DNA of 64,000 nucleotides from Rhodospirillaceae bacterium (GCA_947467145.1 CANIGJ010000011.1:1-64000); one strand, 5' to 3'; numbered from the stretch's first letter, positions 34,539 to 43,410 are shown. Notes: generated by a model from the sequence alone, not told the origin. Program-made: numbers and translations.

Positions 34539-36122
34539 TCAACCCGCCTTGAACTGTTCGCGCAGCTTCGCCTTGGTGATCTTGCCGAAGCCGACGCGCG
34601 GCAAGGCGTCCACGAAGATGATTTCGCGCGGCACCTTAAATTTGGCCAATTGCTCGCGGCACAGATTGAGCATGATTTCGCGCATCTCGGCGTGCGCCGC
34701 TTCCGGCACATCGCCCTTGGTCTCGATGAACGCCACCGGCACCTCGCCATATTGCGGATTGGGCTTGGCGACGACGGCCACCGCGCCGACGCCCTTCACC
34801 GTCTGGATCACCATCTCGATCTCGGCAGCCGACACACCTTCGCCGCCGACCTTGATGACGTCCTTGATGCGATCGGAAAATTCGATCCAGCCATTTTCAC
34901 GCAAATAGACGCGATCGCCGGTGCGGAAATAGCCGTTCTCGTCGAAGGCTTCCTCATTGGCGGCCGCGTTGCCGTCATACTCACGGAAAATCGAATGGCC
35001 GCGAATGCCGCCGAGCAGCAGATGCCCGGCGCCGCCAACCTCGACGTCCTCGCCGGTCGTTTCATCGACGATGCGGACCTGATAGCCGATACCCGCCCGG
35101 CCCATGGTGCGCGGCGGCGGCGTCATGTTGAGATCGCACACGATTGCCTGGGTCAGCACTTCGGTCATGCCCCAGCCGGCGAGATAATCGACGCCGAACT
35201 TCTTAATCTGCTCGGGTTCAATCCGCGTCATCGTCCATTGGCGGAAATTGTTGGGCGGAATCTCGCCCTGCGCCACGGCATTCAACGTAAAGCCGACATG
35301 CGACGTGATCGTCGCCTTCGTTTCCAAGGCGAGCGGCCAGAAGCGACTGGCCGAGAACTTGGACTGCATCACGATGGTGCCGCCAGCCCACATCTGCGAG
35401 AAGAAATTCCACGATAGACCGGCCACATGATAGAGCGGCAGGAAGATCATGCTGACATCGTCCTTGCGCAGGCCCTGCTGCATAGAATTCACGCGCCCGC
35501 CCCACAACATGTTGGCGTGGGTCCACACCACCCCCTTGGGACGCGACGTCGTGCCGGTCGTGAACATGATGGAGGCCGCCAAATACGGCTCGGGCGCGCG
35601 GCGCGGCAGCGGCGCCGCCATCAGGGCCGCGAAGGATTCCGCACGCGGCACGGTGTAGTTGACGGGTGCCACACCCGCGTCGGTCGACGTTACCGCGAGC
35701 CATTTGAGGTTCGTGCAATTGGCGGCAACGGCCTCGGCGAATTTCGGTTCGGTGATGCCGCCGACCGCGCCCGAATTGTCGGCGAAGTAACCGATCTCCG
35801 GCCCGGCGGCGAGCGCATTGGTGCCGACACAGACCGCGCCGATCCACGCGCAGGCGAAGCGCGCGATGATCATTTCCGGGCAGTTTTCCAGATGCACCAG
35901 AACGCGGTCGCCCTTTTTCACGCCGCGCTTGGCGAGCCCGCCGGCGACGCAGGCGACCTCATGCACGAAGCGGCGATAGGTCCAGACCTCCTGAGGGCCT
36001 TCATGCGGCGCCCAGATGATCATCGGATGATCGCCGCGCCGTTCGACGAGGCTGTTCAGCCAATCGACGACGTCGTAACCGGCGAAGGTGGAGAAACGTT
36101 CGTTCAAGGGGGGAATTTTCAT
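34539..36122 (-). CDS. AMP-dependent acyl-CoA synthetase/ligase
   Basis: A 527-residue member of the ANL superfamily that activates a carboxylic acid to its CoA ester through an acyl-adenylate. Core motifs are the P-loop-like MFTTGTTSRPKGVVWTHANM, GWGMTE (A5), YFRTGDRVYLRENGWIEFSDRIKDVIKVGGEGVS (A7-A8) and the catalytic Lys near the end in GFGKITKAKL. The substrate is not evident; with the adjacent HCCA-isomerase-like gene an aromatic or medium-chain acid is conceivable. I chose the ATG at 36122 over an upstream TTG. Confidence 0.9.
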   Translation of the reverse strand: MKIPPLNERFSTFAGYDVVDWLNSLVERRGDHPMIIWAPHEGPQEVWTYRRFVHEVACVAGGLAKRGVKKGDRVLVHLENCPEMIIARFACAWIGAVCVGTNALAAGPEIGYFADNSGAVGGITEPKFAEAVAANCTNLKWLAVTSTDAGVAPVNYTVPRAESFAALMAAPLPRRAPEPYLAASIMFTTGTTSRPKGVVWTHANMLWGGRVNSMQQGLRKDDVSMIFLPLYHVAGLSWNFFSQMWAGGTIVMQSKFSASRFWPLALETKATITSHVGFTLNAVAQGEIPPNNFRQWTMTRIEPEQIKKFGVDYLAGWGMTEVLTQAIVCDLNMTPPPRTMGRAGIGYQVRIVDETTGEDVEVGGAGHLLLGGIRGHSIFREYDGNAAANEEAFDENGYFRTGDRVYLRENGWIEFSDRIKDVIKVGGEGVSAAEIEMVIQTVKGVGAVAVVAKPNPQYGEVPVAFIETKGDVPEAAHAEMREIMLNLCREQLAKFKVPREIIFVDALPRVGFGKITKAKLREQFKAG

Positions 36123-36157
36123 GAGTTCAGCCGCACTAAGAATCTTCAACAAAGGAA

Positions 36158-36188
36158 GAGTGGACAGTCATGTGCCGACTGCCCACTC
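36158..36188 (-). terminator. Hairpin between the solute-binding-protein and ligase genes
   Basis: GAGTGG-A-CAGTC and GACTG-C-CCACTC pair around ATGTGCC (one mismatch), 10 bases after the upstream gene's stop. On the minus strand it is followed by TTCCTTTGTTG. It is a plausible terminator or attenuator. Confidence 0.5.
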
Positions 36189-36197
36189 CGCTATCAG

Positions 36198-37736
36198 CTA
36201 TTTCCAGGCGTAGTCAGTCACACTGGTTTCACCCGCCATGTAGGGGTTATCCATGATCCTGATGTCCTTGGTATGCACATAGGCATTCGGGATGCTCGAG
36301 AAGGGATACAGATACGATTTGCGGTTCACCATGTCATAAGCCTGGTGATAGATCGCCGCACGTTTTTTTTCATCGAACTCGGCAAGTCCATCCGACAGCA
36401 GTTTCTTGAGGTCCTCGTCGCCGTAATACTGATCGAAGTGGCCGAGGATCAACGTGTCGAGATTGTTCGACGCATCCGGGAAGCCCCCCGTCGGGAACAC
36501 CGTGGACCAAGCGTTGAACTTACCCTCGACCTGTTCCTTGCGATAGACGCTGAGCGGTACCGGGCGAACATTCGCGCGGATGCCCGCCTTCAGCAGCGAA
36601 CCCGCAATCGCCTCGGCAATGGCGCGGTGCGGGGCGGTGACGTAGTAGTTATACTCGAAGCCGTTCGGATAGCCGGCCTCGGCCAGAAGTTTCTTCGCGC
36701 CTTCCGGATCGAACTTCGGCAGGGGCACGGTCGGATTACAGTCGGGCGTCGTCGTCTTGAAACACAGCCATTGGCTCATTTCGGCGACCTTGAGTCCGCC
36801 CGGCACGATGTATTTCACGATGGCTTCGCGATCGATCGACATCCACAGGGCACGGCGGACGCGTTCGTCGCCGAATACGTTGATGCCGCTTTTACCGCGC
36901 ACATCGAACCCCATGTAGTACAGGTTCAGGACGGCGGAGTAGGTCACATCGAGATTGGGTTTGCCGTCCAGCTCGCGTGTGTCGTCGGGCGACGCATTGC
37001 GGATCATGTCGATGCCGCCGGTCACCAGCTGGGCGATCTGCGTCTGGCGATCAGGGATCGGCACACCATGCACGCGTTTCATGCCGGCGCGGAAATAGGT
37101 CTTGTCGCCGTGGTACTTGTCGATGGCTTCGACGACGATGCCTTTGTTCTTATCCAGCACCGCGACCTTCATCGGCCCCGTACCGATGGGCGTGAGGCGG
37201 CCATAATCGTCGCGGTCCGCATGCTTCGCCATCGTTTCGGCATCGAAGAAGAAGTAGCGATAGGCGAGGTTCGCCATATCCGTCGCGATCGGCTCCGCGA
37301 ACACGATATGCACCTTGTGCGGGCCAAGCTTTTCGGCCTTTTCGATCAACAAGAAGCGCTGTTTGAAGTTGATCTGCGAATCCGGGTGCTTGAGGTAGTC
37401 CACCATATTGACGACGTCGTCGGCATCGAACGTGTTGCCGTTATGGAAGACGATACCTTCGCGCAGTTCGAACTCCAGAGTGCGGTTGTCGATCCGCGTC
37501 CACGACTTGGCGAGCGACGGCACCCATTTCTTGTGGCGCTCGTCGAAGACGAGAAGGGTTTCGTAGACACCGCGAGTGAAATTGGACGCCTCGTCGCCGC
37601 CGCCCTGGTAGGGCGACAAGATCACGAATGGGTCGTTGAGGCCGAGACGCAAGGTGTCTTTCGATTTCTGTGCCGCCGCCGGCAACGCGCTCAGCATGGC
37701 CGCACACAACGCAACGCTCATTAATCCTACGCGCAT
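36198..37736 (-). CDS. ABC transporter substrate-binding protein (family 5), copy 1
   Basis: A 512-residue periplasmic solute-binding protein. The signal peptide (MRVGLMSVALCAAMLSALPAAAQ) is followed by KSKDTLRLGLNDPF. SBP_bac_5 features run throughout: AKSWTRIDNRTLEFELREGIVFHNGNTFDADDVV, GTGPMKVAVLDKNKGIVVEA, and NLYYMGFDVRGKSGINVFGDERVRRALWMSIDREAIVKY. Family 5 proteins bind peptides, nickel or other cationic solutes. It is highly similar to the next gene, evidently a tandem duplicate. No permease or ATPase genes are in the window. Confidence 0.92.
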   Translation of the reverse strand: MRVGLMSVALCAAMLSALPAAAQKSKDTLRLGLNDPFVILSPYQGGGDEASNFTRGVYETLLVFDERHKKWVPSLAKSWTRIDNRTLEFELREGIVFHNGNTFDADDVVNMVDYLKHPDSQINFKQRFLLIEKAEKLGPHKVHIVFAEPIATDMANLAYRYFFFDAETMAKHADRDDYGRLTPIGTGPMKVAVLDKNKGIVVEAIDKYHGDKTYFRAGMKRVHGVPIPDRQTQIAQLVTGGIDMIRNASPDDTRELDGKPNLDVTYSAVLNLYYMGFDVRGKSGINVFGDERVRRALWMSIDREAIVKYIVPGGLKVAEMSQWLCFKTTTPDCNPTVPLPKFDPEGAKKLLAEAGYPNGFEYNYYVTAPHRAIAEAIAGSLLKAGIRANVRPVPLSVYRKEQVEGKFNAWSTVFPTGGFPDASNNLDTLILGHFDQYYGDEDLKKLLSDGLAEFDEKKRAAIYHQAYDMVNRKSYLYPFSSIPNAYVHTKDIRIMDNPYMAGETSVTDYAWK

Positions 37737-37844
37737 GGCACGTTCTCCCGATTTTGTGAAAACTCCCGATACTGTTTTTTACGTTTTCGTTTTAGCCGAT
37801 TGGGTTGATCCCAATTCGACGCAGATAAGCCAAATATTGTAGAT

Positions 37845-37871
37845 GGACGCGCCGCGCGAAGCGGCGCGTCC
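37845..37871 (-). terminator. GC-rich perfect hairpin between the two SBP genes
   Basis: GGACGCGCCGC and GCGGCGCGTCC flank the loop GCGAA, 11 bases after the stop of SBP copy 2 on the minus strand. Downstream (minus) the sequence is ATCTACAATATTT. The stem is strong and it is likely a terminator that lowers read-through into copy 1. Confidence 0.7.
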
Positions 37872-37882
37872 GATCCGTCAGA

Positions 37883-39427
37883 TCATTTCCAGGCGTAGTC
37901 GGTTACGCCGGTTTCGCCCGCGAACAGCGGATTGTCGAGCACGCGGACTTCCTTCGTATGCACATAGGAATTCGGGATGCTGGACAGCGGGTAGAGATAG
38001 GCCTTTTCGTTCACCATGTCGTAGGCCTTGTGATAGATCTCCGCGCGCTTCTTCTCGTCGAACTCCTTGAGCCCGGCATCGAGCAGCTTCTTCAGGTCCT
38101 CGTCGCCGTAATACTGGTCGAACACGCCGAGCAGCAGGGTGTTCAGATTGTTGGAGGCATCCGGATGGCCGCCGGTCGGAAACACGGTCGACCAAGCCTG
38201 CACCTTACCGTCGCCCTGATCCTTGCGGTAAACACTAAGCGGCACCGGCTTCACGCTGGCGCGGATATTGGCCTTCAGCAGCGAACCCGAGATCGCTTCC
38301 GCGATCGCGCGATGCGGCGCGGTCACCGTGTAGGTGTATTCGATACCGTTCGGATAGCCGGCTTCGGCCAGCAGCTTCTTGGCGCCTTCCGGATCGAACT
38401 TCGGCAGTTTGATGGACGGATTGCACTCCGGCATCGTGGTTTTGAAGCACAGCGCCTCGCCCTTTTCGGCGACCTTGGAGCCGCCCGGGATGATATATTC
38501 GACGATCGCATCGCGATCGATCGCCATCCACACCGCCTTGCGCACGCGCGCGTCGGAGAAGAGATTGGAGCCGCTGCGGCCCTTCGTGTCGAAGCCCATG
38601 TAATAGAGGTTCAGCACGTTGGAGTGCGTGACCTCGAGGTTCGGATTGGCGCCCAGTTCGCGCGCGTCGTCCTGCGAAGCGCCGCGGATCATATCGATGC
38701 CGCCGGTCAGCAGCTGCGCGATCTGCGTCTGGCGATCGGGCATGGGAACGCCGTGAATACGTTTCACCTTGGCGCCGAAATATTGTTTGTCGCCGTAATA
38801 ATTATCGACGGCTTCGATCATCACGCCCTTGTTCTTGTCCATGAAGGCAACCTTCATAGCGCCGGTGCCGACCGGCGTCAGACGTCCGTAATCTTCCTTG
38901 TCGGTATGCTTCGCCAAGGTTTCCGCGTCCCACATGGAGAAACGGTAGGATATGATCTGCATATCGGTCGCGTTCGGCTCCTTGGAGACGATGCGCACCT
39001 TGTAGGGGCCGAGTTTCTCAACCTTATCGATCCAGGTGTAGCGCTGCTTGAACAGGACCGTGCTGGCCGGGTCCTTCAGGTAATTGATCGTCGCCACGAC
39101 GTCGTCGGCGTCGAACTTGCTGCCATTGTGGAACGTGACATTGTCGCGCAGGTCGAATTCCAGCGTCGTGGGATTGACGCGCGTCCACGATTTCGCGAGC
39201 CACGGAACCCACTTCTTGCCCCGCTCATCATAGGCGATGAGGGATTCGTAGATGCCGCGATTGAAGTTCGCCGCCTCGTCACCCGAATAATGATAGTTCG
39301 TCATCACGATGAACGGATCGTTGAGCCCGAGGCGCAGCGTGTCCTTGGACTTCTGCGCGACGGCCGGCGTAATGCCAGCGGTGATCGCGACCGCGAGAAA
39401 GGCGGCGGCGGTGAGGGCCAAACGCAT
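37883..39427 (-). CDS. ABC transporter substrate-binding protein (family 5), copy 2
   Basis: A 514-residue paralogue of the preceding SBP. The signal peptide MRLALTAAAFLAVAITAGITPAVAQ leads to the same mature start KSKDTLRLGLNDPF, and about two thirds of residues agree by eye. It has the same SBP_bac_5 landmarks (SWTRVNPTTLEFDLRDNVTFHNGSKFDADDVVATINYL; LYYMGFDTKGRSGSNLFSDARVRKAVWMAIDRDAIVEY) and the same C-terminal TDYAWK. I chose the ATG at 39427 because the signal peptide begins there. A MarR-type operator-like site lies 82 bases upstream. Confidence 0.92.
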   Translation of the reverse strand: MRLALTAAAFLAVAITAGITPAVAQKSKDTLRLGLNDPFIVMTNYHYSGDEAANFNRGIYESLIAYDERGKKWVPWLAKSWTRVNPTTLEFDLRDNVTFHNGSKFDADDVVATINYLKDPASTVLFKQRYTWIDKVEKLGPYKVRIVSKEPNATDMQIISYRFSMWDAETLAKHTDKEDYGRLTPVGTGAMKVAFMDKNKGVMIEAVDNYYGDKQYFGAKVKRIHGVPMPDRQTQIAQLLTGGIDMIRGASQDDARELGANPNLEVTHSNVLNLYYMGFDTKGRSGSNLFSDARVRKAVWMAIDRDAIVEYIIPGGSKVAEKGEALCFKTTMPECNPSIKLPKFDPEGAKKLLAEAGYPNGIEYTYTVTAPHRAIAEAISGSLLKANIRASVKPVPLSVYRKDQGDGKVQAWSTVFPTGGHPDASNNLNTLLLGVFDQYYGDEDLKKLLDAGLKEFDEKKRAEIYHKAYDMVNEKAYLYPLSSIPNSYVHTKEVRVLDNPLFAGETGVTDYAWK

Positions 39428-39508
39428 ACAAAATCTCCCTGTAGAAAAATCGTTTTTGACTATCGGCGGGCCCGAACTTCCGGAACCCGCCCCATGGATG
39501 GCGGAATA

Positions 39509-39525
39509 TATCAGTAACCCTGATA
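39509..39525. promoter_or_regulatory. MarR operator-like site 2, upstream of SBP copy 2
   Basis: TATCAGTAACCCTGATA shares the pattern TATCAGTAAnnCTGATA with site 1 at 39986-40014. It lies between the marR stop and the start of the SBP gene, in the expected promoter region of the latter. Confidence 0.65.
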
Positions 39526-39540
39526 AACTGAAAAGGGCGA

Positions 39541-39960
39541 TCAGCGCGGGCGGCGGGTCATCAGTCGCTCCAGCGTATGGCGGAAGGCGACCAGTTCGGT
39601 CGCCCCCAATTGGGCGAAATAATCGTCCTCCAGGCCATCGACGATGCGGTTGCACGTCGTCACCGCATTGCGCCCCTCAGGCGTCAGGGCGATCAACAGA
39701 ATACGCTTGTTCTTGGTATCGTTGCGCCGCTCCACCAAGCCCCGTTTATGCAATGCGGAGATGAGCGTATTCATAGTCTGCGGCGAGACTTGCAGGGCGC
39801 GCGCCAGCATGGCCGAGGTGACCGCGTCGCGATCCACCAGCCAATTCATGAGCGTGTATTGCGCCGGGGTGATATCAAGCTCGGCGACGCCGCGTTCGAT
39901 CACCGTGCGGACCAGATTGGAAACCTGGCGGATGAGATAGAACGTGCGCAATGCGGCCAT
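39541..39960 (-). CDS. MarR family transcriptional regulator
   Basis: A 139-residue winged-helix regulator. The MarR layout is clear: an N-terminal dimerisation helix ([36 protein letters not shown]), the helix-turn-helix [35 protein letters not shown], the beta-wing [21 protein letters not shown], and a C-terminal dimerisation helix. MarR proteins are usually repressors released by small ligands. A perfect 13-bp-arm palindrome 26 bases before its start and a matching site before the neighbouring SBP gene indicate autoregulation and control of the transport gene. Confidence 0.92.
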   Translation of the reverse strand: MAALRTFYLIRQVSNLVRTVIERGVAELDITPAQYTLMNWLVDRDAVTSAMLARALQVSPQTMNTLISALHKRGLVERRNDTKNKRILLIALTPEGRNAVTTCNRIVDGLEDDYFAQLGATELVAFRHTLERLMTRRPR

Positions 39961-39985
39961 GATGCCCCCATGTGTATTATTGGGG

Positions 39986-40014
39986 CCATAATATCAGTAA
40001 GACTGATATTATGG
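39986..40014. promoter_or_regulatory. MarR operator-like site 1 (perfect palindrome)
   Basis: CCATAATATCAGT and ACTGATATTATGG, separated by AAG: 13-bp perfect arms, centred 40 bases before the marR start. The core TATCAGTAAnnCTGATA recurs at 39509-39525. It lies in the shared gap with fumarase (127 bases from that start). Confidence 0.8.
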
Positions 40015-40140
40015 CTAGACGCAGCTCGCGCACCTCGTCACGGAAAAAGCCTGTCTTTGGCGCATTTAGGCGCTATTTTGCGAGGAATCCGGCGCCCCAC
40101 CCACCGATGTAACCGAGGGCGCCGCGCAATGAGGTCCCCG

Positions 40141-41757
40141 ATGCTCGAGTCCGCCTTCCATCCGCTGCTGCCCGCGACCAAGGACACCACCGAATACCGC
40201 AAGCTCACCGACAAATATGTCGAGACGCTCAATGTGGGCGGGCGCAAGATCCTGAAGGTCGAAGCCGAGGGCATCGCGCTGCTGACGCAGCAGGCCTTTT
40301 CCGATTGCTCGCATCTGCTGCGCACGGCGCATCTGGAACAGCTCGCCAATATCCTCAAGGACCCGGAAGCCTCTGACAACGACCGCTTCGTCGCCCTCGA
40401 TCTGCTCAAGAACGCCAACATCGCGGCCGGGCGCATCCTGCCCATGTGCCAGGACACCGGCACCGCGCTGGTGATGGGCAAGCGCGGCCAGAACGTGTGG
40501 ACCGACGGCGACGACGAGGCCGCGATTTCCGAAGGCGTGATGCGCACCTATGAGCACGACAATCTGCGCTACAGCCAGATGGCGCCGCTCGATATGTATG
40601 AAGAGGTCAACACCGACAACAATCTGCCGGCGCAGATCGAGATCTATGCCGACCAGGGCGACGCCTATAAATTCCTGTTCATCGCCAAGGGCGGCGGCTC
40701 GGCCAACAAGGCCTTCCTGTTCCAGGAAACCAAGGCGCTGCTCAATCCGAAATCGCTGCTGGCCTTCGTCGAGCGCGAGATCAAGAAGCTCGGCACCGCG
40801 GCCTGCCCGCCCTATCACCTGTCCATCGCCATCGGCGGCACCTCGGCCGAATATTGCATGAAGATGATGAAGCTGGGCTCGGCGCATTATCTGGACGGGC
40901 TGCCGACCGAGGGCAACAAATACGGTCAGGCCTTCCGCGACGTCGAGGTCGAGCAGCAGATCCTCGAAGTAACGCGCAAGATCGGCATCGGTGCGCAATT
41001 CGGCGGCAAATATTTCTGCCACGACGTGCGCGTCATCCGCTTGCCGCGCCACGGCGCGTCCTGCCCGGTCGCCATCGGCGTGTCGTGCTCGGCCGATCGC
41101 CAGATCCTCGGCAAGATCACCCATGACGGTATCTATCTCGAACGCCTCGAAGCCGATCCGTCACGCTTCCTGCCCGAAGTGACCGACAAGCATCTGAGCG
41201 ACGACGTCGTGAAGATCGATCTGCGCCGCCCGATGAGCGAGATCCGCGCCGAGCTGTCGAAATATCCGGTCAAGACACGCGTCTCGCTGACCGGCCCGAT
41301 CATCGTGGCGCGCGACATCGCGCATGCGAAGATCAAGGATATGCTCGATGCCGGCAAACCCTTGCCGCAATATATGAAGGACTTCGCCGTCTATTACGCC
41401 GGCCCGGCCAAGACGCCGGAAGGCATGCCGTCCGGCTCGTTCGGGCCGACCACGGCGGGGCGCATGGATTCCTATGTCGATCAGTTCCAGGCGGCGGGCG
41501 GCTCGTTCGTCATGCTGGCCAAGGGCAACCGTTCCAAGCAGGTGACGGATGCGTGCAAGAAGCACGGCGGCTTTTATCTCGGCTCCATCGGCGGCCCGGC
41601 GGCTCGCTTGGCGCAGGACTGCATCAAGAAGGTCGACGTGCACGAGTTCCCCGAGCTTGGCATGGAAGCGGTGTGGAAGATCGAAGTCGAGGATTTCCCG
41701 GCCTTCATCGTCGTTGACGATAAGGGCAACGACTTCTTCGCCGAGTTCGCGCATTAA
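40141..41757 (+). CDS. fumA: Fumarate hydratase, class I (iron-sulfur)
   Basis: A 538-residue single-chain class I fumarase, an oxygen-sensitive 4Fe-4S enzyme of the TCA cycle. The N-terminal alpha domain has [17 protein letters not shown] (cluster Cys and substrate site), with [13 protein letters not shown] and [18 protein letters not shown] carrying further conserved positions. The C-terminal beta domain has [65 protein letters not shown] and the [16 protein letters not shown] loop. The ATG at 40141 has GAGG 6 bases upstream; an ATG at 40129 is a close alternative. The frame is open far upstream but without homology. Confidence 0.95.
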   Translation: MLESAFHPLLPATKDTTEYRKLTDKYVETLNVGGRKILKVEAEGIALLTQQAFSDCSHLLRTAHLEQLANILKDPEASDNDRFVALDLLKNANIAAGRILPMCQDTGTALVMGKRGQNVWTDGDDEAAISEGVMRTYEHDNLRYSQMAPLDMYEEVNTDNNLPAQIEIYADQGDAYKFLFIAKGGGSANKAFLFQETKALLNPKSLLAFVEREIKKLGTAACPPYHLSIAIGGTSAEYCMKMMKLGSAHYLDGLPTEGNKYGQAFRDVEVEQQILEVTRKIGIGAQFGGKYFCHDVRVIRLPRHGASCPVAIGVSCSADRQILGKITHDGIYLERLEADPSRFLPEVTDKHLSDDVVKIDLRRPMSEIRAELSKYPVKTRVSLTGPIIVARDIAHAKIKDMLDAGKPLPQYMKDFAVYYAGPAKTPEGMPSGSFGPTTAGRMDSYVDQFQAAGGSFVMLAKGNRSKQVTDACKKHGGFYLGSIGGPAARLAQDCIKKVDVHEFPELGMEAVWKIEVEDFPAFIVVDDKGNDFFAEFAH

Positions 41758-41760
41758 GCA

Positions 41761-41840
41761 GGCAAACGAAACCTCGTCCTTCGACAAGCTCAGGATGAGG
41801 TTTCTACTACCCAACCTCATGCTGAGCCTGTCGAAGCATG
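41761..41840. repeat. REP-like palindromic repeat, copy 1
   Basis: It starts GGCAAACGAAACCTCGTCC and contains CTTCGACAAGCTCAGGATGAGG, followed by its imperfect reverse complement CCTCATGCTGAGCCTGTCGAAG. The element is thus a two-armed palindrome like REP/BIME elements. Its first 41 bases recur at 42139 with one mismatch. It begins directly behind the fumarase stop. Confidence 0.8.
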
Positions 41841-41861
41841 GGGCAGCGGCACAAAGGTCGA

Positions 41862-42176
41862 ATGGGCGCGTTCGTCTACATCGTGAAATGTCGGGATAGT
41901 AAATATTACACCGGCACGACGCGCGATACCTTGGAACGACGTATTGCCGAGCATAACAATGGAACATTCGAAGGTTTCGCCAGCCATCGGCGGCCGGTGA
42001 CGCTCGTTTATTCCGAATATTTCGATCAGATCACCGATGCAATCGCGGCAGAACGCCAACTTAAGGGATGGAGCCGCTCGAAAAAGGAGGCTCTCATCGA
42101 AGGGGCAGTCGGCAGGTTACCCGCGCTCTCGAAGAATCGGCAAACGAAACCTCGTCCTTCGACAGGCTCAGGATGA
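41862..42176 (+). CDS. GIY-YIG nuclease domain protein
   Basis: A 104-residue protein formed almost entirely by a UvrC/URI-type GIY-YIG domain. The GIY-YIG pair appears as FVYIVKCRDSKYYTGTT (Y-I-V ... Y-T-G), then DTLERRIAEHNNGTFEGFASHRRPVTLVYSEYF with the catalytic Arg (LERRIAEH), and a Glu in AIAAERQLKGWSRSKKEALI. The start at 41862 has AAAGG 5 bases upstream. The last residues (NRQTKPRPSTGSG) and the stop are encoded by REP-like copy 2, and copy 1 ends 21 bases before the start. The role of these small proteins is unknown. Confidence 0.88.
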   Translation: MGAFVYIVKCRDSKYYTGTTRDTLERRIAEHNNGTFEGFASHRRPVTLVYSEYFDQITDAIAAERQLKGWSRSKKEALIEGAVGRLPALSKNRQTKPRPSTGSG

Positions 42177-42205
42177 GGTTCCTACCAAAATCCTCATGCT
42201 CGGCG
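42139..42205. repeat. REP-like repeat, copy 2, overlapping the GIY-YIG 3' end
   Basis: The first 41 bases repeat copy 1 (GGCAAACGAAACCTCGTCC...) with one mismatch. The second arm is shorter (TCCTCATGCTCGGCGAA). Bases 42139-42176 are translated as the C-terminal tail and stop codon of the GIY-YIG protein. Confidence 0.8.
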
Positions 42206-42267
42206 AACAGCGCACCTCGATCGCCGCGTAAGCTTTCCGCGGTGAGATCGGCTCGCTAGAGTGTCTC

Positions 42268-42765
42268 ATGCGCTCCAAGCCTTATGTCTTGCCCGACGTG
42301 CTGACCCACGGCTTGCGGATCGTGTTCTGCGGCAGTGCGGCGGGAACGAAATCCGCACAACTCGGCATGCCCTATGCCGGCCCGGGCAATAAATTCTGGC
42401 CGACATTGTATGCGGCAGGCTTCACGCCAACGCTTTGGCAGCCCAGCGACTTCAAGAAGCTGCCGACTCTTGGCTACGGCCTGACCGATATCAACAAGGT
42501 CGAGTTCGGCATGGATACGCAGCTCACCGATGGCGACGATCCCGACGAGCTGCGCCGCAAGATCGTGACGTATCAGCCACGCATCCTCGCCTTCACCGCC
42601 AAGCGCCCCGCGATGACGTTCCTGGCGCGCAAGAAGGTCGAGTACGGTTTTCTCGATGACACAGTGGGTGCGACGCGTATCTACGTGCTGCCGTCGCCGT
42701 CGGGCCGCGCCGGATCGTTCTGGGATATCGCCAAGTGGCGGGCACTCGCGGAAGCAGCGCAGTGA
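42268..42765 (+). CDS. Mug/TDG-like uracil-DNA glycosylase family protein
   Basis: A 165-residue protein with the Mug fold: RIVFCGSAAGTKSAQLGMPYAGPGNKFWPTLYAAGF at the N-terminus, YGLTDINKVEFG in the middle, and YVLPSPSGRAGSFWDIAKWRALA as the minor-groove-wedge region. The canonical first motif G-I-N-P-G, with its catalytic Asn, reads G22-S-A-A-G26 here. Ala24 thus takes the place of Asn. The enzyme may act on mismatched or modified bases with reduced or shifted specificity. The following methyltransferase gene overlaps by 4 bases (GTGA). Confidence 0.85.
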   Translation: MRSKPYVLPDVLTHGLRIVFCGSAAGTKSAQLGMPYAGPGNKFWPTLYAAGFTPTLWQPSDFKKLPTLGYGLTDINKVEFGMDTQLTDGDDPDELRRKIVTYQPRILAFTAKRPAMTFLARKKVEYGFLDDTVGATRIYVLPSPSGRAGSFWDIAKWRALAEAAQ

Positions 42766-43394
42766 GCGAAACGCCCGACTTCGCCGATCCGGCCTATTTC
42801 GCGCGCCATGACACCACGCCCGACACGGATTTCTATACCCAACCGCGCCTCGTTATTCATGTCGACGATCATGCCAGCGCGGCGCTGAGCGACTGGTTCG
42901 GCAAAACCTTACCCGCGCACGGCGACATCCTCGACCTCATGTCGGCGTGGCGTTCGCACCTACCGGCCGATGCACGTTATGCCTCGGTCACCGGGCAAGG
43001 CATGAACGCGACCGAACTGCTGGAGAACCCGGCGCTGAGCGCGCGCATCATTCAGGACCTCAACATGCTGCCGTCCTTGCCGTTCAAGGATGCGAGTTTC
43101 GATGCCGTGCTGATTGCGTTTTCCATGCAGTACCTGACGCAGCCCATCGAAGTCTTGCGCGACATCGCCCGCGTGCTGCGCCCGGGCGGACGTTTCCATA
43201 CCGCTTATTCCAACCGGCTGTTCCCGACCAAAGCGGTGGCGGTCTGGCAGGCCTGCTCGGACACCGAACGCGCGCATCTGATCGCGGCCTACCTGCAACA
43301 GGCTGGTGGTTTCACCGCCCTCGCCGCCGAACGCCTGGTGGATGGCGCGTCCGGTTACGATCCGCTTTACGTTGTGAGCGCGACAAAGGCCTGA
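42762..43394 (+). CDS. Class I SAM-dependent methyltransferase
   Basis: A 210-residue protein with a Methyltransf_11-like core: motif I region DILDLMSAWRSHLP, and QDLNMLPSLPFKDASFDAVLIAFSMQYLTQPIEVLRDIARVLRPGGRF. Motif I lacks the usual glycine-rich loop, so SAM binding may be altered. The GTG start at 42762 overlaps the glycosylase stop, making translational coupling likely. The substrate is unknown; the pattern is that of small-molecule rather than DNA methyltransferases. Confidence 0.8.
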   Translation: MSETPDFADPAYFARHDTTPDTDFYTQPRLVIHVDDHASAALSDWFGKTLPAHGDILDLMSAWRSHLPADARYASVTGQGMNATELLENPALSARIIQDLNMLPSLPFKDASFDAVLIAFSMQYLTQPIEVLRDIARVLRPGGRFHTAYSNRLFPTKAVAVWQACSDTERAHLIAAYLQQAGGFTALAAERLVDGASGYDPLYVVSATKA

Positions 43395-43410
43395 CTTCCA
43401 AATACTGACG

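Noticed and set aside
35427..39517. Long plus-strand frames (765 and 519 codons)
   Set aside because: They are antisense to the ligase and the two SBP genes and mirror each other only because those genes are paralogues.
41862..43394. Defence island (nuclease, glycosylase, methyltransferase)
   Set aside because: The methyltransferase has no DNA-methyltransferase catalytic motif, the nuclease has its own repeats, and no ATPase, toxin or other defence gene is nearby.
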